From Primulina eburnea (lineage: Eukaryota > Streptophyta > Magnoliopsida > Lamiales > Gesneriaceae), in the NCBI RefSeq assembly GCF_022965805.1, contig NC_133109.1, forward strand, positions 4,999,869 through 5,063,868: DNA of 64,000 bases, read 5' to 3'. This document shows, in pieces, positions 20,822 through 31,682 of the stretch (positions are counted from its first letter, which is position 1; each line of letters opens with the position of its first letter). Under the pieces are notes generated by a model. That model was given only the letters and a program-made list of their open reading frames with translations. It was not told the DNA's origin and searched no databases. A program made the translations under genes and the position numbers.

Positions 20822-21957
20822 TGAAAGGAATTGTTGTTCATAAACATACAGGAAATAAATATATTTTATTATAATGTGTGTATCAGAAGTTAGTGTTGTG
20901 CTCTAGTGTTGTCAACACGAGGGCACAACATGCAGCGGAAATTAATTATTAACACACAAATATAATTTTAATAAATAAACACCAGTTTTAAATTACGCAC
21001 AAGTACGAATACTTGTGCGATGCCTCATGGCAAAAATTTCACTAGAAAAATATGTAAATCGTTTACACCAAAAACAATACTGGTGAAAATAACAAAACTA
21101 AACATGCATCAAAACACTCAAAGTAAATACTAGATGCATGAAACAAAAAGTGTGTTGCTTAAAACCAAACGAAACCACTCTTCGTCCAACACTCTGTGTC
21201 AGTGTTGTTCTTCGAGTGTTGGCAACACCAATCGGCAACACTGTCAAGTCTGTGACTCAATCACACAAAGTCTTCAACATTAAAAATATTCTTCAGTAAT
21301 ATCTGTAAAAAGACTATGCACTAAGTCCACGAAAAACCACGCAGAGATCACACATGATAAAGCTCACGAAGACACAAAAGAACACTCTTCAAAACCACGA
21401 AAGGAGACTCTCCAAAAGATCACAAAAAGGTCTCCACGAAGAGTCTAGCTTCGCTCTCTCTCCAAAGCTCTTCTCTCTCTAAAATATCTTCTCTCACACA
21501 AAAGCGTTTTCTCTTTCTGCAACCCCACGAAAATATTTTTTCTCTCAAAACTTCTTTTCTCTCAAATGCTCATTCTCTCTCCAAGAACCCCACTTGTATG
21601 GCTGTGAGGCTATACACATTTATATCAATGGTTTGACCTAAAAGTTATTCCATAAAAGAGTCCTACAAAATATGAAAACAATATTTTCATTAGATATAAA
21701 ACACTTTCAAACAAAGATAAAATATCTTAGAGATAAAAATCATATTAAAAACAAATCCTATAATACCTAAATATAAATCAATAAAGTTCTTATCATCTAG
21801 AAATAAATCAAGTAAGATATCATAATCTAGAAATAAGTAAACCAATATATTATCATTTAGAATTAAATCAAGCAAGATTTGATAATCTAGAAAAGCAAAA
21901 TCATAAATTGATAATATCAATTTATCAAATTAATAAAAGAATAAAATATTCCTTTCA
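20822..21957 (-). mobile_element. 5' LTR of SIRE-like copia element
   Basis: 1136 bases, bounded on the + strand by TGAAAGGAAT and ATTCCTTTCA, so it has both TG/CA ends and 10 bp inverted termini. The primer binding site adjoins the inner end. Its outer 150 bases are repeated at 15,669-15,819. A CTCTCTCC-rich transcribed-leader-like stretch lies around 21,440-21,590. Confidence 0.85.
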
Positions 21958-22409
21958 TGTTAGATTTAAGATATATTTTGACGCAATATAATCATGAAAA
22001 GGGAGTCGGAATGTGACTTTTTAAAGATAAATTGTAAATTACAGACATATAGCCAAACAATTAGAAAATTGATTTACAGACATAAAAGATAAAGTTTCTC
22101 AGGCCTATTTATCATTGGTTCAAATATTTTTTAATTTATTTAAAATATCCATTCCAAAATTCGTAAAAATATTACTAAGAAAATGGGATTTTTTTAGTTT
22201 CGAGAATCGATTTTTGCAATATAGATGTCTCTAACCACCATACAATCAGGTTGGCTTTTCAATTAAATTGTTACATACAATATACATATATATGTATAAT
22301 CTAAGCTTTATAAATAAATACACACGCGAGAATTTTATAATCATCTCTCAATTTTAAAATAGATTTCTTTTTCTTTAATTTTTTTTATGGCTAACTATTG
22401 ATTAATTTG

Positions 22410-23090
22410 AAGTTCTTGTTGGCATCAGATTAGAGTGACCAGTTAAATGATCCAGCTGAACTAAACAATTGATTTGAAGAAATCAATATGGACAATGAAA
22501 GTGAGGGTGTAGTTCATATCAACAAAAGAACATTTCAATCCCCAGAACCTGAGATGTTTGACCAACTAGTTGGACAAGATGATGCTCCAGTTGACCAGTT
22601 TGTTGAAACACAAAGATCATCAAATTAATATAAATAGTGCATTCTTGAATGGAAAACTATAACAAGAAGTCTATGTTGAACAATCACCGGGTTTTATCAA
22701 CCATTTATTTCTTGATTATGTTTACCACTATAACAGTTTTACCACTGTCTAAATTTCTAATTGAACATGACTTTGTTATAAACACTGTTGATAAGACTCT
22801 ATTTAAATTTATCAAAAGAGATCATACTTTATTAGTACAAATTTATGTTGATGATATTATTTTTGGGTTAAATAACCCCACACTGTGTGAAAAGTTTGTT
22901 AAACTGTTGCAGAAAAAATTTGAGATGCGCATGATGGGTGAATTGACATTCTTTCTTGGCCTACAAGTGAAACAATTGCATAATGGTATTTACATCAGTC
23001 AAACTAAGTATACAAATGTATTACTCAAGAAATTTGAAATGGAAACATGTTCCACAATAGCAACCCCATGAGATCATCAGTTAAGCTAGA
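22410..23090 (+). pseudogene. copia reverse transcriptase remnant with YVDD core
   Basis: Upstream of 22,640 only broken pieces of the linker can be read. From 22,649 the frame gives VDKTLFKFIKRDHTLLVQ, the catalytic IYVDDIIFGLNNPTL, and MMGELTFFLGLQVKQLHNG, all standard copia blocks. Just before it the reading frame shifts within the EQSPGF block. This copy belongs to the same broad group as the 7.7-13.9 kb element but retains a region that element has lost, so they are separate insertions. Confidence 0.85.
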
Positions 23091-23640
23091 CAAAAATGAA
23101 GGGGGATATCAGTTGAGGTAACCATGTATCGAGACTTAATAGGTTCTTTACTATAAATGTCAGTTAACCTGATATTGTCAGTTTAATCCTAAACAATCTC
23201 ATTATTTAGCTGTTAAGCATATTCTTAAATATCTTAAAGGTACACAAAATGTGTGTCTATGGTATACTAAAGACTCTTCTTTTAATTCAGTTGGCTAATC
23301 AGATACAGATTATATAGGGTGCAAAAGAAGCAGACTTCCATTGTTACATCAACAACTAAAGCAGAATACTTATTCGCTGGAAATTGTTGTGTCCAACTGC
23401 TTTAGTTACAACAACAGTTGAAATATTATGAGATCATTGCACAGGAGTCACTAATATTTTGTGACAATACAAGCACCATATTAATCACCTACAATCTAAA
23501 TTTACACTCAAGGACCAAACACATTGATTTCGGACATCATTTCATCATAGATCATGCAATGAATAAAGACATAAGACTATAAATATGTCTCAACTGATCA
23601 ATAAATAGTAGATATTTTCACCAAGCTACAACCAGAGACT
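23091..23640 (+). pseudogene. copia RNase H remnant
   Basis: Heavily broken. Recognisable pieces are HSRTKHIDFGHHF, FCDNTSTI and a TKAEYLFAGNCCVQLL block (about 23,340-23,540), and KYLKGTQN near 23,230. Multiple stops and a deletion in the middle mean no product. Confidence 0.75.
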
Positions 23641-23939
23641 AAGTTTTCTTTCTCTAGAACTATTTTAGGGCTTACTGACTATCTTAATGCTTAATTTAGG
23701 AGAAATATTGAGCTTTAAGATAGTCAACGGATAAGACAAATCATTTTACATTAAGCTCAACTAACTGTTAATTTAGTTTCTAAAATCATACTTTGTATTT
23801 TTGGACAAACTGACATTATCATTTAGTAGACTGATTCTAAACTCGATTTAGTTCCATATCAAATTTAAATTACATTTGAGTATACAATTTTCTTCCAATT
23901 AGTTTACCAATTTGTTCTAAAATAATTTTTTATTGAAAG

Positions 23940-26420
23940 ACTGACACATATCTTGTCAGAAGGAAACTTAAAAGTCACATATATATATAAGAATCTCACT
24001 TCAGTTATTTTTACACACTTCATTTTATTAAACATTTTATGTAAACTGCTTGTGATTTGTCTTCCGAATTTCATCGCAATCACACTTTTCTTTTTAAATC
24101 TATTAAATTTCTCTTCAAAATGTCATCATCTTTACCAGCTTACACCTTGAACGCTATTGCGGTAGATTTTGACTCGATTTACTCTATGGAAGACCAAGTT
24201 ATATCTGGAGTCCTAGTGGAGACCTGGAAGAAATGCAACTGAAGTTTTCTCCGTCTGAGAAGGCTGTCAATCTCTCATATGCCAAGAAAGAACTAAAACT
24301 AGAGCATTAGTTGCTAGCAGATGTGGTGGCTAAGAGCTTATTAGCTAAAGCAGGATCTTTTGTTGCCCTGACTATTGAAAAATTTCAGATGATGAATTTC
24401 ATAGTCAAAGGTATAAAGATCAATCGGTCCTTCATTCTTTTCAACACTCTGAAGAGTATGATGCGGAAAATCAAGCAATCATTCAATTTTGCAATTCAGA
24501 TGAGCAAGTTGTTTGAGGATTCTTAAATTCCACTCAATGCAGCAACAACTCTCCACAAATTCAGAATGTTGAATTCACAAAACATCATGACTCTAAGACC
24601 CAAGAATATTTCACATGCTGGTTTGTTGAAGGTGAAAAAAGAGATTGGAGGAAAAATGACTCCAGTTAAAAAGTCTAAGCTTGTGAAGAACAAAGTCAAT
24701 CTTGCTCCCAAGCCACAAGCCAATAGGAAGTTAATCAATTATGATTCTGATAAGATACCTTCTCCACCCAGTTAAGAAGGCTAGGACAACTAAGACAAAC
24801 CCAGTTTCCACCCCAAGCAAGCTAGCACATCTGCCTATGGGAAAGACAAAAGAGAATAAGGAAGAGAAATGGACTTAGGTGAAGCAAATTGAACTGGACA
24901 AAACTGATATCAAGACAACTATTGCTAAGGCAATTGACAAGGAAGTTTCTGCTCAGCATACAAAAAATTTGAATCTGGTTGGAATAGTTGTTCATCTTCA
25001 AACAGTTGCTCCACCAACCATTCTACCAGCAGCACGACCGAAGGGTGTATTTATCTGAGATCCCATTAATTATAACAGGTCTGGACTAGTTTCAAAATAT
25101 TGTTCCAAAGGAAAAGAAGGGAAAGGCTAAGAGAATATGATCAAAACTGAGGAGCCCTTACAAATGTCTGTAGTATAAACTCAGATTAACTTATTAATGG
25201 ATAAATTAAATGAGTACGCTGATACCAAAACAAAAAAATTTTATGAATGGTATCAGTTTAGGATAGTCACTCCTGCTCAGAAATTGAAGATGAGGGAATT
25301 TTTGAAGAAATTCATTGATCTTGAGAATACTATGATGAAAGTTGTGAAAGCAATATCAGTGGCTCATGCCTTGGAAAGAAAAGAATACTTCTATTTTATG
25401 AGAATCAAGAAACTAACATTGATTTGTGAAAAGCTGAAGAAGAACTATGATCTGACCTTCCCAACTATTCACGATGACAGAGCAACATTCACTCAGTTGG
25501 ATGTGGATTTAAGCTCCATACAAATGAAAGTAAAATTAAGGGAGATGGACCAACAGATATTCATACCTGTTGATTCCAAAAGCAAGAAGAATTCCAAGGA
25601 CTCTATCAAAGATCAACAAGTTCAAAAGGGTTCTCTGGTACAAGTTCAAAAAGAGTCAAGTCAAAATGGACCATCATCCAGTTCGACTGAGCCAGCAATT
25701 GACTCAACTGAACCCACAATCAGTGTAGCACCAAAAGTTTAGATGACGAATGAATTAGTTGAGTATGTCGATGCGATCCTCAAGACTAGGACTGAAAATA
25801 TTGTTGAGGCTTTTGAAGATGGAAATGAGAGAACTGATCCAACATTTATGACAGTCAAAGAACCAAGTTTGGTAGCTTCAGTTCATGATCAAGAGAAACA
25901 GATGACAGTCGCAACTGAAGTGTAGTTTATGAACAAAACTGTTTCTTTAGCACCACGATCAGTTCCATTACCAGTTCAGTCAGCTGAGGTTCCAATTTCT
26001 ACATTCACAATCCGTGAATCATTCTTCATTTATGAATCAGTGAGGGATCAGCTTGATCGGAACCAATCAATGGTTGAAAAGTCAGTTGAAATGGCAAATA
26101 AAACTGAAATCATTGCACCAGTTGAGCAAAGTGTCACTCCATCAGCTGAACCAGTTGCAATTACTTCTGGTAAGAAAGTTGACCTTGCCAAATCAAGCCA
26201 TCGGCTCATAATCCTTCCTTATCCAAAAGTTCATTTGATTATTGATTCACCTAAGTTACAGCTTGGATAAATCTTACCAGTTGCAATTACTTCAGTTAAG
26301 GACGTTGACCTTGCCAAATCAAGCCATCGGCTCATAATCCTTCCTGATCCAAAAGTTCATTTGATTACTAATTCACCTAAGTTAGAGCTTGGATAAGATC
26401 TTACTTTGGATAACATTTTG
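23940..26420 (+). pseudogene. extra 3' ORF of SIRE-like copia, degenerate
   Basis: Behind RNase H on the same strand lies about 2.4 kb of interrupted coding sequence. It starts MSSSLPAYTLNAIAVDFDSI (24,120) and continues in other frames with LLADVVAKSLLAKAGSFVAL and KIKQSFNFAIQMSKLFED (24,311-24,526). Then comes a charged segment (25,197-25,742), open for 181 codons, with YADTKTKKFYEWYQFR. The final part (25,929-26,270) is Ser/Thr/Pro-rich. I recall similar proteins annotated as hypothetical in Gesneriaceae genomes, which I take to be retroelement ORFs; this is memory, not a search. No transmembrane segment typical of an envelope is seen. At least five stops or shifts disrupt it. Confidence 0.6.
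26151..26402 (+). repeat. 126 bp tandem duplication inside the extra ORF
   Basis: Copies at 26,151-26,276 and 26,277-26,402 share CCAGTTGCAATTACTTC, GACCTTGCCAAATCAAGCCA and AAAAGTTCATTTGATTA. 126 is a multiple of three. The second copy lies after the stop that closes the first, so the duplication is probably old or arose in an already dead frame. Confidence 0.88.
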
Positions 26421-27053
26421 TCAAATTTAACTAAAATTAATGTGTTGCTTACACAAATCAAGACAGCACAGAGACTGACTGCAACTACATTGAGAATCTG
26501 ATAGACAAGGTGTTCAAGTTTTCAGGCATATCTAAATATCTGAACACATTGTTTATGAAGATGGAGTCCATGAGAAATAATTGTGCTTCAACATCACAAC
26601 TATCCAGTTCTCATGATGCTCTTACACAATGACAATTTGAATTCGAAGATAGAATTTGTTCAAACCCAGCTCTGCCAAATTCGACACTGTGACTACACAA
26701 ATGACTTCAGTTGTTCATATTCTGCAAAGATATGTGGCTGCCTTCTGGTGTTGACAAAAAAAGGGAAGAGAACTTCAACGACAAAACTAATAAATTTAAA
26801 GATGAATCATCTTTAAAAAAGTCAGACAAAAAGAGAGAAGACAGAATAATTGTATTTATATCTATCGGTTTACATAGGTTTTCTTTTGATATCAGTTCTT
26901 TAGAATTTTATATCAATACAAGTTTTAAATACAAACAATTGAACTTATCTTATTGCTTAATTTTGTCAAAAACAAAAAAAAAAAAAAAAAAAAAAGAGAA
27001 ATTTTTGGATCAATTAAAGTTTTGGTGTTAAACAAATTTTAAGACAAAACTGA
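26421..27053 (+). mobile_element. copia 3' untranslated region, left part
   Basis: AT-rich sequence with broken frames and an A-rich tract at 26,972-26,995. It is interrupted at 27,054 by the gypsy element. Its continuation is at 36,850. Confidence 0.5.
27049..27053. repeat. target-site duplication of the gypsy element, left
   Basis: ACTGA, paired with ACTAA at 36,850-36,854 (four of five bases). Confidence 0.6.
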
Positions 27054-27392
27054 TGTAAAGACCGTGTATCGTATTATCGTAAATCTTATGTTGATTATCG
27101 ATAATTCATGAATTTGATATGAGATTATGTATTTGATGTATATTAGTACAATGAATTGAGAAAATAAATATTGAATATGAATTGACGTTGTAAGAGCTCG
27201 AGTGGAGAAGTCGGACGCCAATATAGTACAAAATCAATATTTGTACAGAACCGGGTGGTAGAAAATGACCGTCCGAGCGCCAAGGTATGTGACATTTGCG
27301 TTCAGGCAGAACACTCCGCGCCTGAGCGGTAAATTTTGACCGCCCGAGCGTGGTGCAAGTGACACTCGGGTGCAGAATGTCTCGCGCTCGGG

Positions 27393-27582
27393 CGCGAGAA
27401 TTCTACCGCCCGAGCACGAGAGCGGTGGAGATAAGAACAAGTTCTTTTCTTCTTTCCTTCGTCATTTTATTTTAGCAACTTCGAGAGCGCGAGAATTCTA
27501 CCGCCCGAGCACGAGAGCGGTGGAGATAAGAACAAGTTATTTTCTTCTTTCCTTCGTCATTTTATTTTAGCAACTTCGAGAG
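27393..27582. repeat. 95 bp tandem duplication in the 5' LTR
   Basis: Units 27,393-27,487 and 27,488-27,582 are almost identical (CGCGAGAATTCTACCGCCCG start). The right LTR has one copy, so the duplication arose after insertion or during it in only one LTR. Confidence 0.9.
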
Positions 27583-27835
27583 ACACGAGAGAAATTTTAT
27601 TTCTTCCGTCCAAGTCGACTTCGAAACGCTGTCTAAACGCGAAACAAATTATATATTTGTGATCTTCGTGTCGAGGGCTTCTGACTGAGGTAAATTTCTT
27701 CTGGTTCCAGCAGCTCTAAATATCAAAGTGCTGGAATAGCATGTATTTGAAGTTAAATTTCCTATATGTAGTAGAATAACCGACAAGAAACTCATATTCG
27801 AAGTCGGAATTGAATTATGATATGATTTTGATTTG

Positions 27836-27968
27836 ACAACATACTCATTCCAATCAATAACATATTCCAAAATCACAAATTTGATATGAATTTTTGAAGT
27901 TTCAAAAGATATTTGAAACTCATATTTGTGATTTTGGAATATGTTATTGATTGGAATGAGTATGTTGT
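27836..27968. repeat. perfect 45 bp inverted repeat in the 5' LTR
   Basis: 27,836-27,880 is the exact reverse complement of 27,924-27,968, with a 43-base spacer. Only the right arm is present in the 3' LTR, where the sequence runs GATTTTGATTTGATATGAAT without the left arm. Confidence 0.9.
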
Positions 27969-28943
27969 TGATGTAGATAGATTATTATATTGGTATCTTC
28001 AAGCTACATCAACTGGAATGAAGAATTGAGTTATGTTGCGACCGGGTAACATACGACAGGTATCTGTATTATATGATATATGTTGGATTGATTGGATTGG
28101 AATATGTATCTATATGCTGTATTTGTTGATTTGATGTGGCATACATGGCATTATGATTGGACTATCAATGTATAGAATAAATGTTTTGTTAACACACATC
28201 ATTTGATGCGTACATCGATACATGACATGCACGTTGAGCTATGATCCTTGGATACCCTGATATGATTTGATTGGATTCTGGGGTTTGTGAACACAATGCT
28301 ATGTTTGGTATTACATGACCCTTAAAACATAGACATTTGTGGCCCCAACGATGGATATGAGATTTGGGATTTGATGGCGCTTTGTCAACGCTATCATACG
28401 TGTATCCCTTATTGAGGCCGGTGTGCCAACTCGAGCATTGATTTGATAGCGATTCGTTTGATTCTGACATGTGCTCCGTGGATGGGCATTTAACCCGATA
28501 CCTCCACGACATACATGCATTGCATACCATATATCATTGTTTAGATATCTGTGGTATATATTGTGGTTGTTCCATACGGAGCTTTGCTCACTTGTCTTTG
28601 TGTGTGGACAATGGCAGGTACTCCAGGATACCAGGAGACCGGAGAGGGTACTTCTGGAGGGAGCCACAGCTTGGGCTGAGGTTTATGTTTATGTATTGTT
28701 CCCAGTATTTTATGTATTTATATACCGGGGCATGTCCCGAGCATATAAGATATTTGTATGTGATTGGTTTTGATTTCGTGTGGGCATGTTTATGATATGA
28801 AATTAGATACTATTTTTAGTATTCAAATAAAATGATTTGGGCTCAATGTAAAGAAAATTTTAAACTCGTTTTCCGCTGTAATTACTTAACCATAATCAGA
28901 TTGTGTTGTAATAACGATTAGGAGCTAAGGGCCCCACACAGAG

Positions 28944-28955
28944 TGGTATCAGAGC
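28944..28955 (+). other. primer binding site of the gypsy element
   Basis: TGGTATCAGAGC five bases after the LTR end at 28,938. Confidence 0.9.
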
Positions 28956-29150
28956 ATAGCTGGGAATGCTCTATTGAGTTTTGTGTACACTTAAATAAGC
29001 ACAAATGAATTGTGCGCTTGTGTTTGATTTATTTGTATTACCTGCTCTTACTTGATTTGATTTGAGTAAGTATCTGATGAGATTGATGATATGAGATGAT
29101 GAGATTATGAAATTGATATTGATTTGTGATATTCATCTTTTGATTTGTAG

Positions 29151-30050
29151 ATGGATCACACGAATGAAACTACGAGTAGCAGTACTGAAAGAATAGTTGG
29201 ACAATTTGAAGGTTTGTCCATGGATGTGGTGATGCCTCGATTCCAGGATCTGAAACCACCGAGGTTCTTTGGCACTGAGAGTGCAGAAAGAGCTGAGGCC
29301 TGGTTAAAGGATATCGAGCATCTGTTTAATATTGTTGAATATTCCACGGCTCGGAGACTGAAACTTGCTCTTTATCTGCTGAAAGACCGAGCTAAATCTT
29401 GGTGGGAAGCCGCTGAGATTGGACTGAAAGAAGCCGGGATTGAAGTCACATGGGATGTCTTCAAGGCCCAGTTTTTGGACCAGTATTCCCCTCCTTCTTA
29501 TTATACTGCCCAAGAGAATGAATTCAATAATATGCAGCATGGAACGATGACTGTTGCAGAATATGCTTCGAAGTTTTTTACTCTGTTGAAATATGCACCT
29601 CACGTAGATGGGAATGCGAAGGCAAAATATAACAGGTTTGTGAATGGATTACATCCTGCTATATATACTTATGTTGTTTCTGGATTGCCTACTAGCTACG
29701 CAGAGGCAGTTGAACGAGCCAAGGCAGCCGAGGCTGGACTCAGGCGAGGAGGTCCACAGTATACTCCTCCACCACCAGTGTCAGCTCAGCAGCCTGCATT
29801 GCGTCGGAGAGGTAAGAAGTTTAAGAAGACTGGTTCTGTTTCCTCGTCTTCTTCGAGTTCCAGTGGATCCCAGAGTGGGATTCCCGTGATTGCTCCTTAC
29901 TGTAGCCATTGTGGAGGTAAACATACTATCGAGCAGTGTCGAGGTATGTTTGGTGTTTGTTATCAGTGTGGGTAGGAAGGTCATTTTTCTCGAGTATGTC
30001 CGAACAGGGGTACGACTTATGCTCAACCCCAGCCAGGATTTAGAGGTGGT
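29151..30050 (+). pseudogene. Ty3/gypsy gag with stop in the zinc knuckle
   Basis: The open frame 29,151-29,975 gives 274 residues of a typical chromovirus Gag. It has KPPRFFGTESAERAEAWL, then LKDRAKSWWEAAE and FLDQYSPPSYYTAQENEF. The CCHC zinc knuckle starts CYQCG and is cut by TAG at 29,973-29,975. The same frame continues after the stop as EGHFSRVCPNRG, so one base substitution explains the break. A Ser-rich linker (about residues 228-245) precedes a first Cys/His motif YCSHCGGKHTIEQC. Confidence 0.9.
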
Positions 30051-30782
30051 CCTAGTATGATGAGACCTGCTGTTCCTGTTCCCACTTTTCAGCAGTCGAG
30101 TGTCCCACGATATCGAGGACCGGGTGGTCAGAGTGCCCAAGTTCCTCCTCAAGTGAGAGTGTACACAATGACCGAGGATCAGGCAAGAGAGGCTCCTGGT
30201 GGTGTGATTGCAGGTATTTGCACGCTTTGTGATTATACTGCACGTGTTTTATTTGATACATGAGCATCTCATTCATTCATATCTCATGCATTTGTTGCAT
30301 CTCACGATATTGAGTGTACCCCGTTGTATGATACTTTGTCGATAGCCACGCCAGCAGGAAAGATTATTTTGTCTGAGAAAGTTGTGCATAATTGTATACT
30401 GATCTATGAGGATAATGTGATATTTCTGAATCTGATTGTCCTCACAATGAACGACTTCGATTGTATTGTTGGCATGGATATTTTGATGACAAATCGAGCT
30501 ACTGTTGATTGTTGTCATGGAGTGGTTCGATTTCGACATGTTGATGGACCCAAGTGGAATTTTTATGGCAAGGGTTCCCAAGTCAAAATTCCATTGGTAT
30601 TTTCCTTGGAAATGTCTCAACTTTTGACTAGCGGAGATGAGGGTTATCTTATCTACGTTGTTGATGTCTCGAAGAAGGAGCCTTCATTGTCTGATATCCC
30701 TGTTGCGAAAGAATTACCAGATGTATTTCCCGATGAGATTCCTGATTTTCCTCCTCATCGATAAGTTGAGTTTAGTATTGAT
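30051..30782 (+). pseudogene. Ty3/gypsy protease with stop in the active site
   Basis: The frame running from Gag reaches the retropepsin active site at 30,250-30,264. There the residue after Asp-Thr is a TGA stop, followed by ASHSFISHAF. The downstream protease body is open from 30,324, with DFDCIVGMDILMTNRATVDC, and leads to KELPDVFPDEIPDFPPHR before another in-frame stop (TAA at 30,762-30,764) in the linker to reverse transcriptase. Confidence 0.88.
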
Positions 30783-30785
30783 CTT

Positions 30786-31682
30786 ATGCCGGGGACTGCG
30801 CCTATTTCGAAAGCTCCTTATTGCATGGCACCATTGGAATTGAAAGAATTGAGAGAACAATTACAGGATCTTCTCGATAAGGGATATATTCGACCGAGTG
30901 TATCACCTTGGGGAGCTCCGGTTTCATTTGTTCGAAAGAAAGATGGTACTATGCGAATGTGTATTGATTATAGACAATTGAATCGGGCTACTGTCAAAAA
31001 CAAGTACCCACTTCCTCGTATTGATGACTTATTTGATCAGCTTCAGGGTACTTCTGTATACTCGAAGATTGCTCTTCGCTCTGGGTATCATCAAGTACGA
31101 GTTCGAGACGAAGATGTGTCTAAGACTGCTTTTCGTACGAGGTATGGCCACTATGAATTCTCGGTTATGTCTTTCGGTCTCACGAATGATCCTGCTATAT
31201 TTATGGATTTAATGAATCGTATCTTTCGAGATTATCTTGATCGATTCGTTATTGTAGTTATCGATGATATTCTTGTATATTCAAAATCGAAAAAGGAACA
31301 TGCTGAACATTTGAGACTGGTACTTCAAACTCTTCGTAATGGACATTTATATGCTAAATTGTCTAAATTCGAATTCTGGATGGATCGAGTAGTATTTTTG
31401 GGCCGTGTTATTTCGAAACATGGAATCTCAGTTGATCCTGCGAAGGTCGAAGCTGTATTGAATTGGCCGAGACCTACGAATGTTCCTGAGATCCGTAGCT
31501 TCATGGGTTTAGCTGGTTATTATCGTTTTATTGAAGGATTTTCGAAAATAGCTAAACCTATTACTCAACTGACACAGAAGAATCAGCGATTCATTTGGTC
31601 AGATGAATGTGAAGCTAGTTTTCTTGAATTGAAGACGAGATTAACCACAGCACCTGTGCTTACTTTTCCCTCAGGTACTTGA
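30786..31682 (+). pseudogene. Ty3/gypsy reverse transcriptase domain
   Basis: Open for 298 codons. Landmarks in order are [40 protein letters not shown], the catalytic [30 protein letters not shown] and [20 protein letters not shown]. The catalytic Asp pair is intact. The family norm at [15 protein letters not shown] is Asp at the position here occupied by Ala or its neighbour, and relatives read SFGLTNAPA where this copy has SFGLTNDPA. It ends at TGA 31,680-31,682, immediately before RNase H in the same frame. Confidence 0.92.

Larger units (their letters stand above)
27054..28938 (+). mobile_element. 5' LTR of chromodomain Ty3/gypsy element
   Basis: 1885 bases from TGTAAAGACCGTGTATCG to GGGCCCCACA, matching the right LTR that starts at 33,743. 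It carries a GC-rich block (about 27,250-27,420) in which CCGCCCGAGCG-like words recur in both orientations. Two changes are specific to this copy: a 95 bp tandem duplication at 27,393-27,582 and a 45 bp palindromic arm at 27,836-27,880. Confidence 0.93.

Noticed and set aside
13356..23071. Copia pieces at 13.4 kb and 22.6 kb as one element split by later insertions
   Set aside because: The first already has its own RNase H end and the second repeats RNase H, so they are two insertions.
28189..28795. Overlapping ORFs of about 100 codons on both strands of the gypsy LTR, repeated near 36.1-36.7 kb
   Set aside because: They are within the two LTRs, on both strands, with no domains, so they are chance frames in repeated DNA.
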